A DNA stretch of 64,000 nucleotides, from assembly GCA_016271365.2 (NCBI GenBank), contig CM057450.1, forward strand, positions 1,803,710,967 through 1,803,774,966. Reading direction: 5' to 3'. A program made the position numbers and the translations under genes. Positions 45,735 to 55,884 of the stretch are shown in pieces. This DNA is from Neoceratodus forsteri (lineage: Eukaryota > Chordata > Ceratodontiformes > Ceratodontidae). Within the stretch, counting starts at the first letter, position 1; each line of letters opens with the position of its first letter. The notes beneath the pieces were generated by a model. The model saw only the letters and a list, made by a program, of their open reading frames with translations. It ran no database searches and was not told the DNA's origin.

Positions 45735-45939
45735 AATGTGTCATTTTTAAAATCCTGGATGAGATGTGTTTTCATATCTCTGTTGCAAAATCACATTTTG
45801 GCCAATACACTGTAAATGATACATGTCATGTCTATAAGGTGAATCCTAAAACAAGTATATTTAAAAGTTGGGGTAAAAAAAATTGTTTAACAAGCATCAA
45901 ATATTCGGCATTGACAAATGTTTGTTTGTACAGTTATAT

Positions 45940-46900
45940 GTGTACACTAAAGTTGCCACTTTCTGGCTACACCTTGTTTTGTGCTTTGTATCCAGAGTCC
46001 TCAGCATATTTAGCAAAGTCCAGATAAATCTTTTGGGTTGGGAATCACCTTGCAGGTGGTAGGAGTAGTCGGACTTACTATATCCCACAGGGATAGCATT
46101 TCATAATAATGATCTGAGTGGATCCTTTGTGATACTCCATAATGAATAAAATACTTTTCTACTAAGACCTTGGCTACTGTGGTCACTTTCTGGTCCTTGG
46201 TGGGAAAGCTTGGGTGTATCTTGAAAAATTATCTGTAGCCACTAAGATGTGTTGCGCTTTTGTCATCCATTTTCAGATTAAGGAAGTCCATGCAGACAAG
46301 CTCCATGGTGCACTGGTTTGAATGTTGATCAAAGGGTATGGCTCTTTTGGTAAGATCACGCTTTGAACATATCGCTGTCAAGTTTGACAATACAGCGTCA
46401 ATCTCTGCTGCCATTCTGGGCCAATAGAACCAGGATCACACTAACTCTGTTGTCCTGTCAATACCAAGGTGCCCGTATCATCATACAGTGCCCTAATGAC
46501 AGTCTTTCAATATTTCTGGGGGAGCAGGAGTTGTTTTCCTTTAATGCCACTTGGTCCCACACTTTCGGTATAACAAACCTTTGTTGACCTTTAACTTGGC
46601 CCACTCTTTCTGCATCAGCAGGGTGTCTTGGTGAGTTACCTGGACAAACTCAGACCCCTGTCCTCATTGCACAGTTGAGTAGATATTTTTAAAGCATGGA
46701 TCCTTTTGCTGTTCCCTTTACAGATTGTGACTATTCAGATGGGGCAGATCAGAGCTCTCGAGCAGTGCTAGGTTGTAATAAGCCACAGGGATGCTTCTTG
46801 AGGTGGTGCCCAAGTTGTCAATTAATCTGTCCATATTTGCAGGGGAAGGATGTTCTTCAGGCTCAAATGTTTTGCACAGAGCTTGGATTGTGGTTTCTGG
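45940..46900 (-). pseudogene. gypsy integrase remnant
   Basis: The minus frame 46414-46229 contains the end of the zinc-binding region (a CSKR where CxxC is expected, so the second Cys is lost) and then MELVCMDFL, which carries the first catalytic Asp. Beyond 46229, degraded frames near 46200-46130 resemble the region with the second catalytic residues (a DQKVT..AKVLVEKYFIHYG-type stretch). Toward 46900 the N-terminal integrase part is only loosely readable. Integrase inserts the DNA copy into the genome. This one lacks an intact active site and its C-terminal domain. Confidence 0.75.
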
Positions 46901-46943
46901 GATTTTTCAGACTCCCTCAGGATCAGGTCTCAAGGATAAAGCA

Positions 46944-47200
46944 TCAGTGTCTGTGATTTAGGCACGACCGATATTCAGTGCTGCAGTCATACAAAGAAAG
47001 TGTAGTGAGCCACCTGTGTCCCACAGCTACCAGCTTTGCTGAAGTCTTTACATACATCAGGGGGTTATTGTCTGTTTTTACCATGATCTTTGCCCCATAG
47101 AGGTACTCATGAACTTGATCCACTATGGCCGACTTCCATGCTAGGAATTCCAACTTATGCACAGGGTAGTTCCGTTCAGAAGGTGTAAGACTCCAACTGA
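46944..47200 (-). pseudogene. gypsy RNase H
   Basis: The minus frame opens near MHKLEFLAWKSAIVDQVHEY with a conserved E-F-L-A region. It then has TDNNPLMYV (catalytic Asp) and a GHRWLTTLSLYDC block that is typical of the end of vertebrate gypsy RNase H. In intact elements it degrades the RNA of the RNA-DNA hybrid. It lies directly downstream of the reverse transcriptase in the same polyprotein. Confidence 0.88.
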
Positions 47201-47284
47201 CATAAGCAACAGGGTGCAGTCCTTTAAGGTATTCCTGTAAAGAACAGCTCCCAAGCCAATGAAGCTGGCATTGGTGTGTAAGAT

Positions 47285-48117
47285 CTAAGGTTTTGACAGG
47301 TCAGCATAAGACAGGATGGGAGCACTTGTCAGCAGATGAATGATTTCATGAAAGGCTTTATAACAGACTGGTGTCCACCTAATGCCAAAGGGTTCATTTA
47401 TATAAAAGTATGTCTTGGGCAAAGGAACTTTGTTATCAGGCCTTTTCTTTTTGTTCACAGGCAGGTAGCCTTGCAGCAAATCCAGAAGCAGACGAATCAC
47501 CTTGGTGTAGTCCTTCACAAATCTTCTGTAATAGCCACAGAATCCGAGGAATTTCTGAAGCTCTTTTAATACTCTGGGTTTAGGCCAAGTTGTGAGGGCT
47601 TTTACATTTTCAGGATCCATTTGGATGCCTTCTGAAGACACTATATGGTGACATACTTCACAGGAAGCTGAAAGAATTGATACTTGTCCACGAACAGCTC
47701 AAAAACTCTTCCAAGCCTGTCAAGGACTTAAATAACCATGCTTCATGCTCTTCTGCAGGTTTCCAAACACAATAATGTCATCTAGGTACACCAAGCATTC
47801 CAGTAAATTCCTATCCCCAAGTGTCCTCTCCATTAGCCTCTGAAACATGGCTGGGGCCCCAAGATCCCTTGAGGCATCCTGAAATTCCTAGAATCCTGCT
47901 GGACAAATAAATGCAGTCTTCTCTCGATCTTCTGAGTCAATGGGATTTGGAAGTAACCACTCCTCAGGTCAAGGACAGAGGACCACTTGCTGCCATTTAA
48001 ACAATCCAGTCCATCCTGAATCCTTGGCATGGTGTATTGATCTGATATGGCTCTCTTGTTCAGGGTCCGATAGTCAACAGAAAGGTGAACTGCTCCGTTC
48101 TCCTTTCCCACACTACT
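47285..48117 (-). pseudogene. gypsy reverse transcriptase
   Basis: From the right on the minus strand: GKENGAVHLSVDYRTLNKR, SDQYTMPRIQDGLDCLNGS and VLDLRSGYFQIPL (catalytic Asp, about 48005-47970), then FRMPQG with a slip near 47880. A YLDD active-site box is intact at 47777-47788. The thumb/connection frame 47641-47285 has LKELQKFLGFCGYYRRFVKD. The start is cut at 48118 by the LINE insertion, and the missing N-terminal part continues at 57353 and beyond. Confidence 0.9.
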
Positions 48118-48639
48118 ATCTAGGAGGTATTTTTATTTATTTAAAATTTGGTGACGGAAAAGCACACAGAGCCAAGGCCCATTTCAGTGTGTCCCAGGGA
48201 CAAGATTACAGCACAAACAAGGGTTACAAAAGTACAAAATGCAGACTAAAAACAAGCATAACAAATAAATACATTATTAAGTTTGGTTGCTGGTCAATTA
48301 TGCAATGGCAGAGCGAGAACAGAAACACGTGTGGAGTGGATAACAAGGTAGCAATTTTAAGATGAGAAAGAGGCAGAGGAGAGTATGGGGCTTTTGGTCA
48401 TCAGATTAAGCTGAAGACTGCAGTAGCTGTTGCTGAGGCTGAGAGAGGAGATGTAAGTGCAGAACTGGCAGGAAAAGACAGACTGTGGGGAAGGATGATT
48501 CCAGTTGGGGTGGTGCAGTAGGAGAGGAGCTGTGTAAGCCAGAGGACATAATACTAAGGAGAGAGGGAAAGCAAGTTTGAAGAAAAGGGGAGGGGTGGCT
48601 GAGTTATGAGGAAGAAAGGTACAAAGAGCGGCAAGAAGT

Positions 48640-49307
48640 GTGGGATGGATTAAGAAGTCCTAGAGAAGTAGATGAGCAGAACAGCCTGAAGAGGTAACAA
48701 ACAGGAACACAAAACATTAGGGTGGTGCAGAGAGGGACACTTGGAGCAAAGCTGGAAGGGGTGGAGTCTGAGAAGCCTTTTGAAAGAAAGGAGGGAGAAG
48801 GATAGACAAAGGTCAGGTGGTAAATTGTTCCAGAGAGAGGGGAAAGGGAAGGAGAAAAGCAGAGTGACCAGAAGCAGAGTGGGAGAGAGGAAGAGAGAAA
48901 GTTCGAGGCTCTCTGTGATGAAGGGAGTAGTTAGAGGTGACCGCCTGGTAGAGGAAGGAGTAGAGGTAGGAGGGGAGAGAACTAAACTAGGATTTAGCAG
49001 TAAAAGATGCGCAGTGAACCAGTCTCCTGTGGGACAGTGGAGCAAGTGATAGGGCAGAGCAAAGAAGGCAGTGGTGGGTAAGAGATGGGGAAGCAGTGGT
49101 CAAGCGTCAGAAGGAGTATAACAGAACATCAAATTTGCCTAAGGAGGCCTGAGAAGCCGTGCCATACACCACATCAGCACAGTCAAAAGTGGGTAGTATC
49201 ATTTTGGTGAGAAGCTCACGATGCGTGGGGAGGTGAGGCAGATTTTGTGCCGATAGAGGGCACCTAGTTTAGGGCAAAGTTTGGCAGGAGTTAAACTGCG
49301 CTGAGAG
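48640..49307 (-). pseudogene. LINE C-terminal domain (left of L1)
   Basis: The frame 49045-48650 shows SFPFPSLWNNLPPDLCLS, the LWNxLPxxL motif near the C-terminus of many L2/Rex-type LINE proteins, then FKRLLRLHPF. Frames between 49200 and 49307 carry a few motif scraps (a KMILPTFDCADVVYG-type stretch near 49205-49160, in degraded form). This continues the reverse transcriptase that lies right of the L1. Confidence 0.7.
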
Positions 49308-49789
49308 AAGTGGTATTTCTTTTTTTTTTTGAAATTGTAATTTTTTATTATTCCACTTTTCAAAAGGAAAGGTTACAGAATAAAAGGAAGAATTAAAAGA
49401 GCAATGCATTCTCATGAACAGAAATTACTCCTATACCAACTTAGTTTACATCGTAGGAGTCATGAGTTAATTTGTGAGTCCAGCCAAGAACAATTACCAG
49501 GATAATCCACCCAGCTGGTAAAGAATATCTGAGCTAGGCTGTAGACTGAACTCCACACTTCTGTATGTATTGTAACTTAATAGTCCCATAATTAATCATT
49601 TATAGACAAATATAGAAAGGAGAAGAAAAGAAGGAAAAAAAAAAAGGCAATAAACCGGGTAGTAACAACCTACTCATACCATATCTCCCCACAGCAGATG
49701 GTGAACTTGTACCAGTCGTCATAGATCCATGCCCATACCAATATATTCGGTCTACATTCCCTGGGGCACCAAACCAGAAATCCTCCCCA

Positions 49790-51000
49790 GCTCTCAGTCC
49801 AGGGCTTTTCTGGCCAGGATCTCCAAGGCACAACCCTCCTTAGCCCCTAGAAATTTGAAAAATGGGAACCAATGAGACTTATGTTGTTCAAGCCTTAAGT
49901 TTAAGTTGGCTGTGAGCCTCTCCATTATTTTAATCTGGTTACAGCCTGCCAGCCATTGCTCCTCTCCCAGGGATGCCTCCTTAGCCACAGCCTCGTGATT
50001 GCCTTTTGGGCTGCTGCAAAAGGATTGGGAACAAGTATTTGGCTTTGGACCCTTCAAGCCAGGAGAAAGCTCCCCAGCAAAAGATAGCGAGGCCACTCCG
50101 GAATTTCTATCTGGAAAATCTTTCCTAATCCTCGAGCCACCAGGCTCCAGTAACCCTAACCTTAGGGCAGCTCAAAAAATATGTTTGTGCAAGCCCACTT
50201 GCCCACAACCCTCCAGCATCTGTTTGAGCGGGCTTGGTCAAAGTGTTAATTACCACTGGTGTTCTGAAAAATCTTGTTAGCACTTGCCATCTGAACTCCC
50301 TCCAAGAGGGTGAGGCCGTGGTTCTGTGCGCCATCCTCCATATCACCTCCCAGTTGGGTACCTCATCCTCCAGTCCCAATTCCCTTTCCCAGCGGGTTTG
50401 TATTCGAGATCTAGGTTCCGAGCCATCCGGTTCCCCTGCCGCATATAATTTAGAAATTAGGTGAGTTTGGGGGGCCGACCCACGAAGTAATTCCTGAAAC
50501 AAATCCAGGAGTGAGCTAGGCCAAGCTGACTTCAGCTCCAACGAGCACCTCTCTACAGCCTGGATATAGTGTCTGATATGTAAATAGCCATAAGAATCGA
50601 GGTGGGATGCCAAACTCCTGCTGCAATTGGGTAAAACTTTTAACCATATCTCTCGTAAAATCTGTGAGAATTTTCCAAGTCCCAGCTCCTCCAATGTTTG
50701 AACAGCAGGTTTTCTCTCCCCGGCAAGAAGTCTGCACTCTCAAGGATCTTACCCTGCCTTAACAACCATGGCTGTATTTTCAGGTCCGTCACAGTGCGTG
50801 ACCATAATGTAATCAAAGTCTTAAACCCTGGATTCCTCAATTCTTGTATTATCCTGGGGGTAATCTTGTTGAATAGGACTGAAGTAAAGGTAAGTGGCCT
50901 CAGCAGTTGCAAATCCATTTTAACCCAGCTTTGCATCTCCCCAGGGGAAGTGTACGCTGCTAGGTGTTGTAACTGGGCCGCTCTGTGGTACATCTTAAAG
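49790..51000 (-). pseudogene. L1 ORF2 C-terminal region
   Basis: The frames 50993-50640, 50694-50125 and 50096-49794 overlap with shifts. They carry MYHRAAQLQHLAAYTSPGEM, LLDLFQELLRGSAPQTHLIS and VINTLTKPAQTDAGGLWASG, then NLNLRLEQHKSHWFPFFKF. This is the cysteine-poor tail of an L1/Tx1-type ORF2 (R-A-x-Q-L-x-x-L and W-R..C-W-R-C-type area). At least two frameshifts disrupt it. Confidence 0.75.
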
Positions 51001-51419
51001 TCTGGGACCCCAGCCTCCCTGCCCTTTAGGCAGTTTCAAGAGACCCAACTAAGTCTAGGCCTCTTCCCTGCCCAAATAAATTTGCTTATCACCTTTTGGG
51101 ATTCCTGCCAAAACTTCCTTGGAGGGGTTAGGGAGTGCATCATACAAGAAGCAGCCTCGGAAGAATATTCATTCTTGCCGACTCCATCCTACCAGTAATT
51201 GAGAAGGTAAAGCAGCCCATCTGTCACAATCCTCTGCACCCTATTTAAGAGTGCCACATAATTAATTTGAATAACTTGCTCAGACTCCTTGGGATCTGTA
51301 TCCCAGGTATCTGAAGTTGTTAGTACACCACCTTAAATTAGAGACTTCACTTGCGCCAAAGCGTTTGCTCCCAATGCTATTATTTCAGACTTGGATTCAT
51401 TAACTCTGAATCCTGAAAT

Positions 51420-52440
51420 AGGCATGAAATTCCCCAGGAGGTTCATGGCAGTCGGTAAGGAGGAGCCAGGGTTTGTTAAGTACAATAGGGTGTCGTCGGC
51501 ATAAAGGGATATCGATTATCCACTCCTCCACCTCAATACAGGAGATACCCCATGGGACGAAATGCCTCGGCTAGTGGTTCCATACTAAGGGCAAATAGCA
51601 GGGGTGAGAGGGGCAACCCTGTCTTGTACCTCTTCTGATTTGGAATGGCTGGGAGAATACCCCATTTATCCTGACCTTCGCCGAGGGGTTGCTGTAAAGG
51701 GCATTCACCTCACCCATGCTTGAAATTTCGAGCCAAATCCAAATCTCTGAAGAACCTCCCCTTAATACCCCCCTCAAGGCGGTCAAACGCCTTTTCAGCA
51801 TCAAGAGTGATCACCAGCAGGGTATCTCCCTTCCCTCCAGACTGAGAGTGGGCCATAACGGTGAGCAACCTCCTAAAATTATCATGGAGATGCCTCCCCG
51901 GCATAAATCCAGTTTGATCCGGATGGATCAACTGGGTCACCACATTCTGAAGTCTATTAGCTATCATTCTTGCCAGAATTTTAACGTCCACGTTCAGCAG
52001 TGAGATAGGGGGATAGCTCCCACACATGGTGGTGTCTTTGTCTTGTTTTGGAATTACCGAAATTAGAGCTTGGGCCCAGGTATCCGGAGCCTTGGAAGGC
52101 AAGTGAGCTACATTGCATACCTGAAGCAGTAGCGGGGACAACTCATCTTTAAATTTTTGATAATATTCAGCTATGTACCCAGCTGGGCCTGGGGCTTTAT
52201 TATGTTTTAGCTTCTTAATTACCTCTGCAAGCTCTGACTGAGTAAAGGGCCGGTCAAGCTCCTTCTGGAGAACACCAGGGAGACTGGGCAACTTTAATCT
52301 AGAAAGGAACGTCTTAATCATTTCTGTTTGGTTAGTGGGTGCTTCTGACTTATACAAGTCCTCATGAAATCTTTTAAAGCAATCCGCTATTTGGGAAGGC
52401 CTCATGACCAGTCCCCTGATCCTCGGGTCAGAGACTTGGA
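51420..52440 (-). pseudogene. L1 ORF2 reverse transcriptase
   Basis: The minus frame 52405-51710 has LKHNKAPGPAGYIAEYYQKF, ALISVIPKQDKDTTMCGSYP and PISLLNVDVKILARMIANRL, then HPDQTGFMPGRHLHDN and VITLDAEKAFDRLE with the catalytic Asp. The downstream frame 51804-51571 continues with GVNALYSNPSAKVRINGV and RRGTRQGCP. SLYADDTLL, the intact active-site box, is at about 51482-51508. Motif order and spacing are those of L1. A frameshift near 51760 and another near 51570 break the frame. Confidence 0.92.
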
Positions 52441-52470
52441 AATGTCCTATCCCGCTCTTGCTTTCTCAGC

Positions 52471-53592
52471 CTAAACGCTAGCACCTACCGCTCTGCTCCC
52501 CGTATAATACTTTTGAGCTGTAAACCTAAGGGCATTTTCAGTTTTTACCAAGAGGAGCTGATGTAATTGATTTCTTGCTGACTTCAGCTCTGTCAGTGTA
52601 CTGTGTTGGCCCCCTTTTTTGTGAATGTCCTCTAACTCTTTGATTCTCTGCTCCAGCTTATCCTGTTTCTGCTGCCTTACCTTCTTCTGCTGAGCTGCAT
52701 ACGAGATTATCTCTCCCCTTACTACAGCTTTTAAACCATCCCAGAGGAACTTCACCTTTGTCACCGAGCCTGAATTCTCTTTAAAATAATTTTCTATCAC
52801 CTCTTTTGTCCTGGAGACAAACTTTTTGTCCCCCAGGAGCCCTGCATTCAGGCGCCACAGGGATTGCTTGTGTTGGGGCCCCAGGCTAACAGTGAGACTG
52901 ATTTTGGCATGGTCTGATAAGCATATAAGGTAGATCTGCTGGTCCACTATCGAACCCATCCATGCCTTCTGGGTATAAAATCTGTCTATCCGGGAGTATG
53001 ACTCCTGCGTGTACGAGTAAAAGGTGAAGTCCCTGCTGGAGGGATATCTATCTCTCCACATGTCTACCAGATCCGCCTCAGCGCACAGGTGCGAGAGGGT
53101 CTTGGGCCCCCGCCCATTATCCCGGCTCCCCTTTCCAAAGATCTATCCCTTTTCATATCTTCTATCGCCAGTTCCAGTCCCCCCCATGTAATCTGGCCAC
53201 CTCCGGGAATCGAGGCAATCACTCCAAAGACATGCCTAAAATTCCGAATTGGCAGGGGTAGGGCATAAATATTCACATGTGCGTTACTATGATCCCCATC
53301 CTGCCGAAAGGATCACCCACCTGCCTTCCTCATCTGAAAAGAAAGTTCAACTAGGTGAATCCCAGGCCCTTCCACACCAGGATAGCCACCCTGCCTTTTT
53401 CGCCTTCTTGTGGGATGGTGAAAACCTCTCCAACCACAAGCGGCGTAGTTTTATGTTCCATTCGGAGAGGTGAGTTTCTTTCAGGTGACCTGTATCACAC
53501 TGGACCCTCACTAAATCTCTTAGAATATTGTGCCGCTTTACCGGCGATCCTAGCCCCTTAACATTAAATGAAACCAACTTTAAGGTCCCCAT
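52471..53592 (-). pseudogene. L1 ORF2 endonuclease
   Basis: ORF2 begins near 53592 with MGTLKLVSFNVKGLGSPVKR, the N-terminal endonuclease motif (SFNVxGL, catalytic Asn). KETHLSE carries the ET pair near 53480. The frame at 53276-53064 gives MNIYALPLPIRNF (NIYAPN-like). The 196-codon frame 53061-52471 contains YSYTQESYSRIDRFYTQ and CLSDHAKISLTV (the S-D-H motif), followed by the coiled linker KKVRQQKQDKLEQRIKELED. Three frames are needed, so it is inactive. Confidence 0.9.
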
Positions 53593-53599
53593 AGTGAGC

Positions 53600-54690
53600 C
53601 AGAGCTAGGTCTCTTTGGGTCTGGTCTCTCCTCATATTCCCTACCAAAATGCCAACATCTATGACCTCTTTTTCTTTGGAGGATGACACACAAAACCAGC
53701 CCCCCCTCTTCCAAAACACCACATTTCACCATCGCCCCCTATCCCCCTACTCCTCCGTAGCCCCACCCTTACCCCTCCCTATATCTACCCAACATCTGCA
53801 TTACAACAACAAGAAAAACCCTCACAAAACTATTTACAGACAGGCCAAACAAGGCCTCACTGAGGGAAGCTCCCTCCACCAGGAGCATGAGTCACGAACT
53901 AGCTCCACACCCCCACCAGACTCCCAAATGGAAGTGACCTGAAAGGTGGTCTCCCAGGGTGGATTGTCAGTGGAAGGCAAAATTTCCTCTGGAGGCCACT
54001 CTGTCAAAGATAGAAAACAGAAAGGAGGGGTGACCTCCGATGGGTGGCCTATCCTGAGAGGGCTTCCAGTTCGAGTGCGTATCCTACGTGTTAGGTGGGC
54101 GAGGGCTCCAGAAGGAAAAACCAAACACCCACCTCGACACCTTCAAAAACCAAGCTCAGTGCTATTATTAAATAGGTTCTAGCTCCATAAGACAATCAGA
54201 GTACATTAAAGATTTTTATCAGATCCCATCGGCGAGAACCCCGCCCCTGTGCCCTCCAAATGGGCCAAGGTCAGTTTTTCATCCCCGAGAGATCTTACCC
54301 TATTAACCATTTAACCATGTAACATTCTTCCCACAAGAAAAAAGGGGAGGTAGAAATAGTCAGCATCCTGTGTCGAAACCTTAAAAAAAAAAGGAAAACG
54401 TGAAACCATCCCCAACAGTTTTTCACCCCGAGAGGCCATTTCGACCTTTAGGCTGCTTAGGGACCTACAAGACTTTTAGTGGTTTAGTCTCCAGGAAACT
54501 ATCTTGGACCGTGTTGAATCAGAGTCCAGGAGTTCAGTTCTTGAATCAGCGTTATCCCCCTCACGTGTGTCAGCTACCCGATAGCCAGTTGCCCTGCCCT
54601 TACCCCTCCGCCCACTAGGCAGCAAAACATTCCAGGCATTTAGCAGCTGTCCCAGAGGTATCGGGTGGGGAACGGCAAGAGTCTGACAAC
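53600..54690 (-). other. L1 inter-ORF region
   Basis: About 1.1 kb between ORF1 and ORF2 with stops in all frames. It is longer than the short spacer of mammalian L1 but not unusual for fish or amphibian L1 elements. Part may be decayed ORF1 end. An additional insertion here cannot be excluded. Confidence 0.45.
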
Positions 54691-54698
54691 AGGGTCCT

Positions 54699-55564
54699 TC
54701 AATGCAGACTTCCTTTCCGCTGGACAGACAGCAAACCTTTACTGAGGTGCATCAGATCATCACAGAGCTGCTTGTCAGGAGTCTGACCCTTAAACGTCCC
54801 TCCTCTCCAGATCCTTTCTCCACCATGGACCAGAGAGTTGCAACAAAGTCTGTTCTGAGAGATCTTGCTGCAAGTCAGGGAGGTGACTCCTGCCTTTTGG
54901 AGCGGTTTGCTGGCTTCTAGAAGGGAATCGTACAATTTACTGCCCGTAGACCAGTGCACCAGTAGCTTCGACAGATACCGCAGATAGGCCTTGATCTGTT
55001 GCTCTCTTAGTTGCTTGATAACCGCCAGGACCTGCTTCCATTTCAACATAGTGGTAGGGGGAAAGTCATGATCGAGAAACACTCGCTTCCCATCTAAATT
55101 TAAGTCCTTCTTACTCCACGCCTTCCGCAGTGCCATTTCTTTTACCAGGTAGAGGGTGAATTTGACCAGAATCACCCAGGGGGGGCATCTTTTTTCAGTT
55201 TAGGGCCCAGGGCCCGATGAACCCGTTCAAGCTCCAAGGGTTCCATGTCAGGGATATCAAGCTCGTGCCTGAACCAGGTCCTGTCGAACTCCATCGGGTC
55301 ATCTTGCTCGGCACCTTCTGGGAAGACAAAAATGCGAATCGTTTTTCTGCGGCCCCTGGATTCCACATCTTCAGCCCTAGCTGTAAGTTCCCTCTCCCTC
55401 CTGGCCAAGTAAGTGACTGCCCTGGTGAGCCTTATTGAGTCCTCACGGAGCCTGTCTAGGCCTGACTCAAGATCCTCCGTTCTCCTCTCCAGATGTTTTA
55501 AGTCCTGTTTGATATCTTTTACGTTAGTATCAATCCTTTGGAGCATTTTAAATATGTGTGCCAT
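54699..55564 (-). pseudogene. L1 ORF1 (coiled coil and RNA-binding protein)
   Basis: The frame 55564-55172 starts MAHIFKMLQRIDTNVKDIKQ and has a heptad-rich coiled coil (LKHLERRTEDLESGLDRLRE, about residues 20-65). It then has the RRM start RKTIRIFVFPEGAE and LELERVHRALGPK (the E-R-x-H-R motif). The frame 55175-54699 continues with ILVKFTLYLVKEMALRKAW and the C-terminal domain, including FPPTTMLKWKQVLAVIKQLR. This is the L1 ORF1p chaperone that trimerises and coats the RNA. A single slip near 55175 joins the two frames. Confidence 0.92.
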
Positions 55565-55884
55565 TGCTCGGCCGTCCAGGGAGCTTCCCCACGAAGTAGT
55601 TTCTTCCTCCTCTTCCCCACCAGAGCCAGCAGCTGATTCCGAGGCCCTGGACAGAGGAATATTCAGGCTGAGTTCCAGTCTCGATCTGCATCTTGCGGTA
55701 CTTTTTTTTTGAGCTTCTAGCCCTCGGGTTCATTGGCTGACTCATTCCTCTTATCGGGTTATCAACAAGAATCACCTCTGACCGTTAAAGGCATTGGATT
55801 GTGATGGATTGTCACTACCACCTTGGAGCTTAAAACTAAGCTGCCATACGGTTGCTGACGCCACCGAACTCAAGTGGTATTTCT

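Larger units (their letters stand above)
35059..45880 (+). repeat. Repeat R copy 2: tandem long palindromes (with three insertions)
   Basis: Unit 1 lies at 35060-35314 plus 35806-35872, unit 2 at 35873-36012 plus 43951-44082, and unit 3 from about 44083 to 44167 plus 45738-45880. Each unit shows CTCATAAC-type start, ATTTTCAATATTTTGAC, CACCTCATGAATGTGACAGC and an inverted second half (GGATTTGAAAATG, AGGTGGGGTAATAAGAAAGC, GCTGAAAATTTGG, GGTTATGAC). Insertions at 35315-35805, 36013-43934 and 44168-45734 interrupt it. Copy 2 runs into gypsy sequence near 45880, where its third unit is cut off. Confidence 0.82.
49321..55871 (-). mobile_element. L1 LINE, near full length, with perfect 13-bp target duplication
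   Basis: AAGTGGTATTTCT occurs at 49308-49320 and 55872-55884, exactly bounding a 6.55-kb minus-strand L1. The left end is its poly-A tail (11 T on the plus strand, 49321-49330 and neighbour). On the minus strand come a 5' leader (55871-55600), ORF1 (55564-54699), an inter-ORF region (54690-53600) and ORF2 (53592 to about 49790). Both ORFs have frameshifts and stops, but nearly all domains are present. It landed inside the LINE at 48125-57352. Confidence 0.93.
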
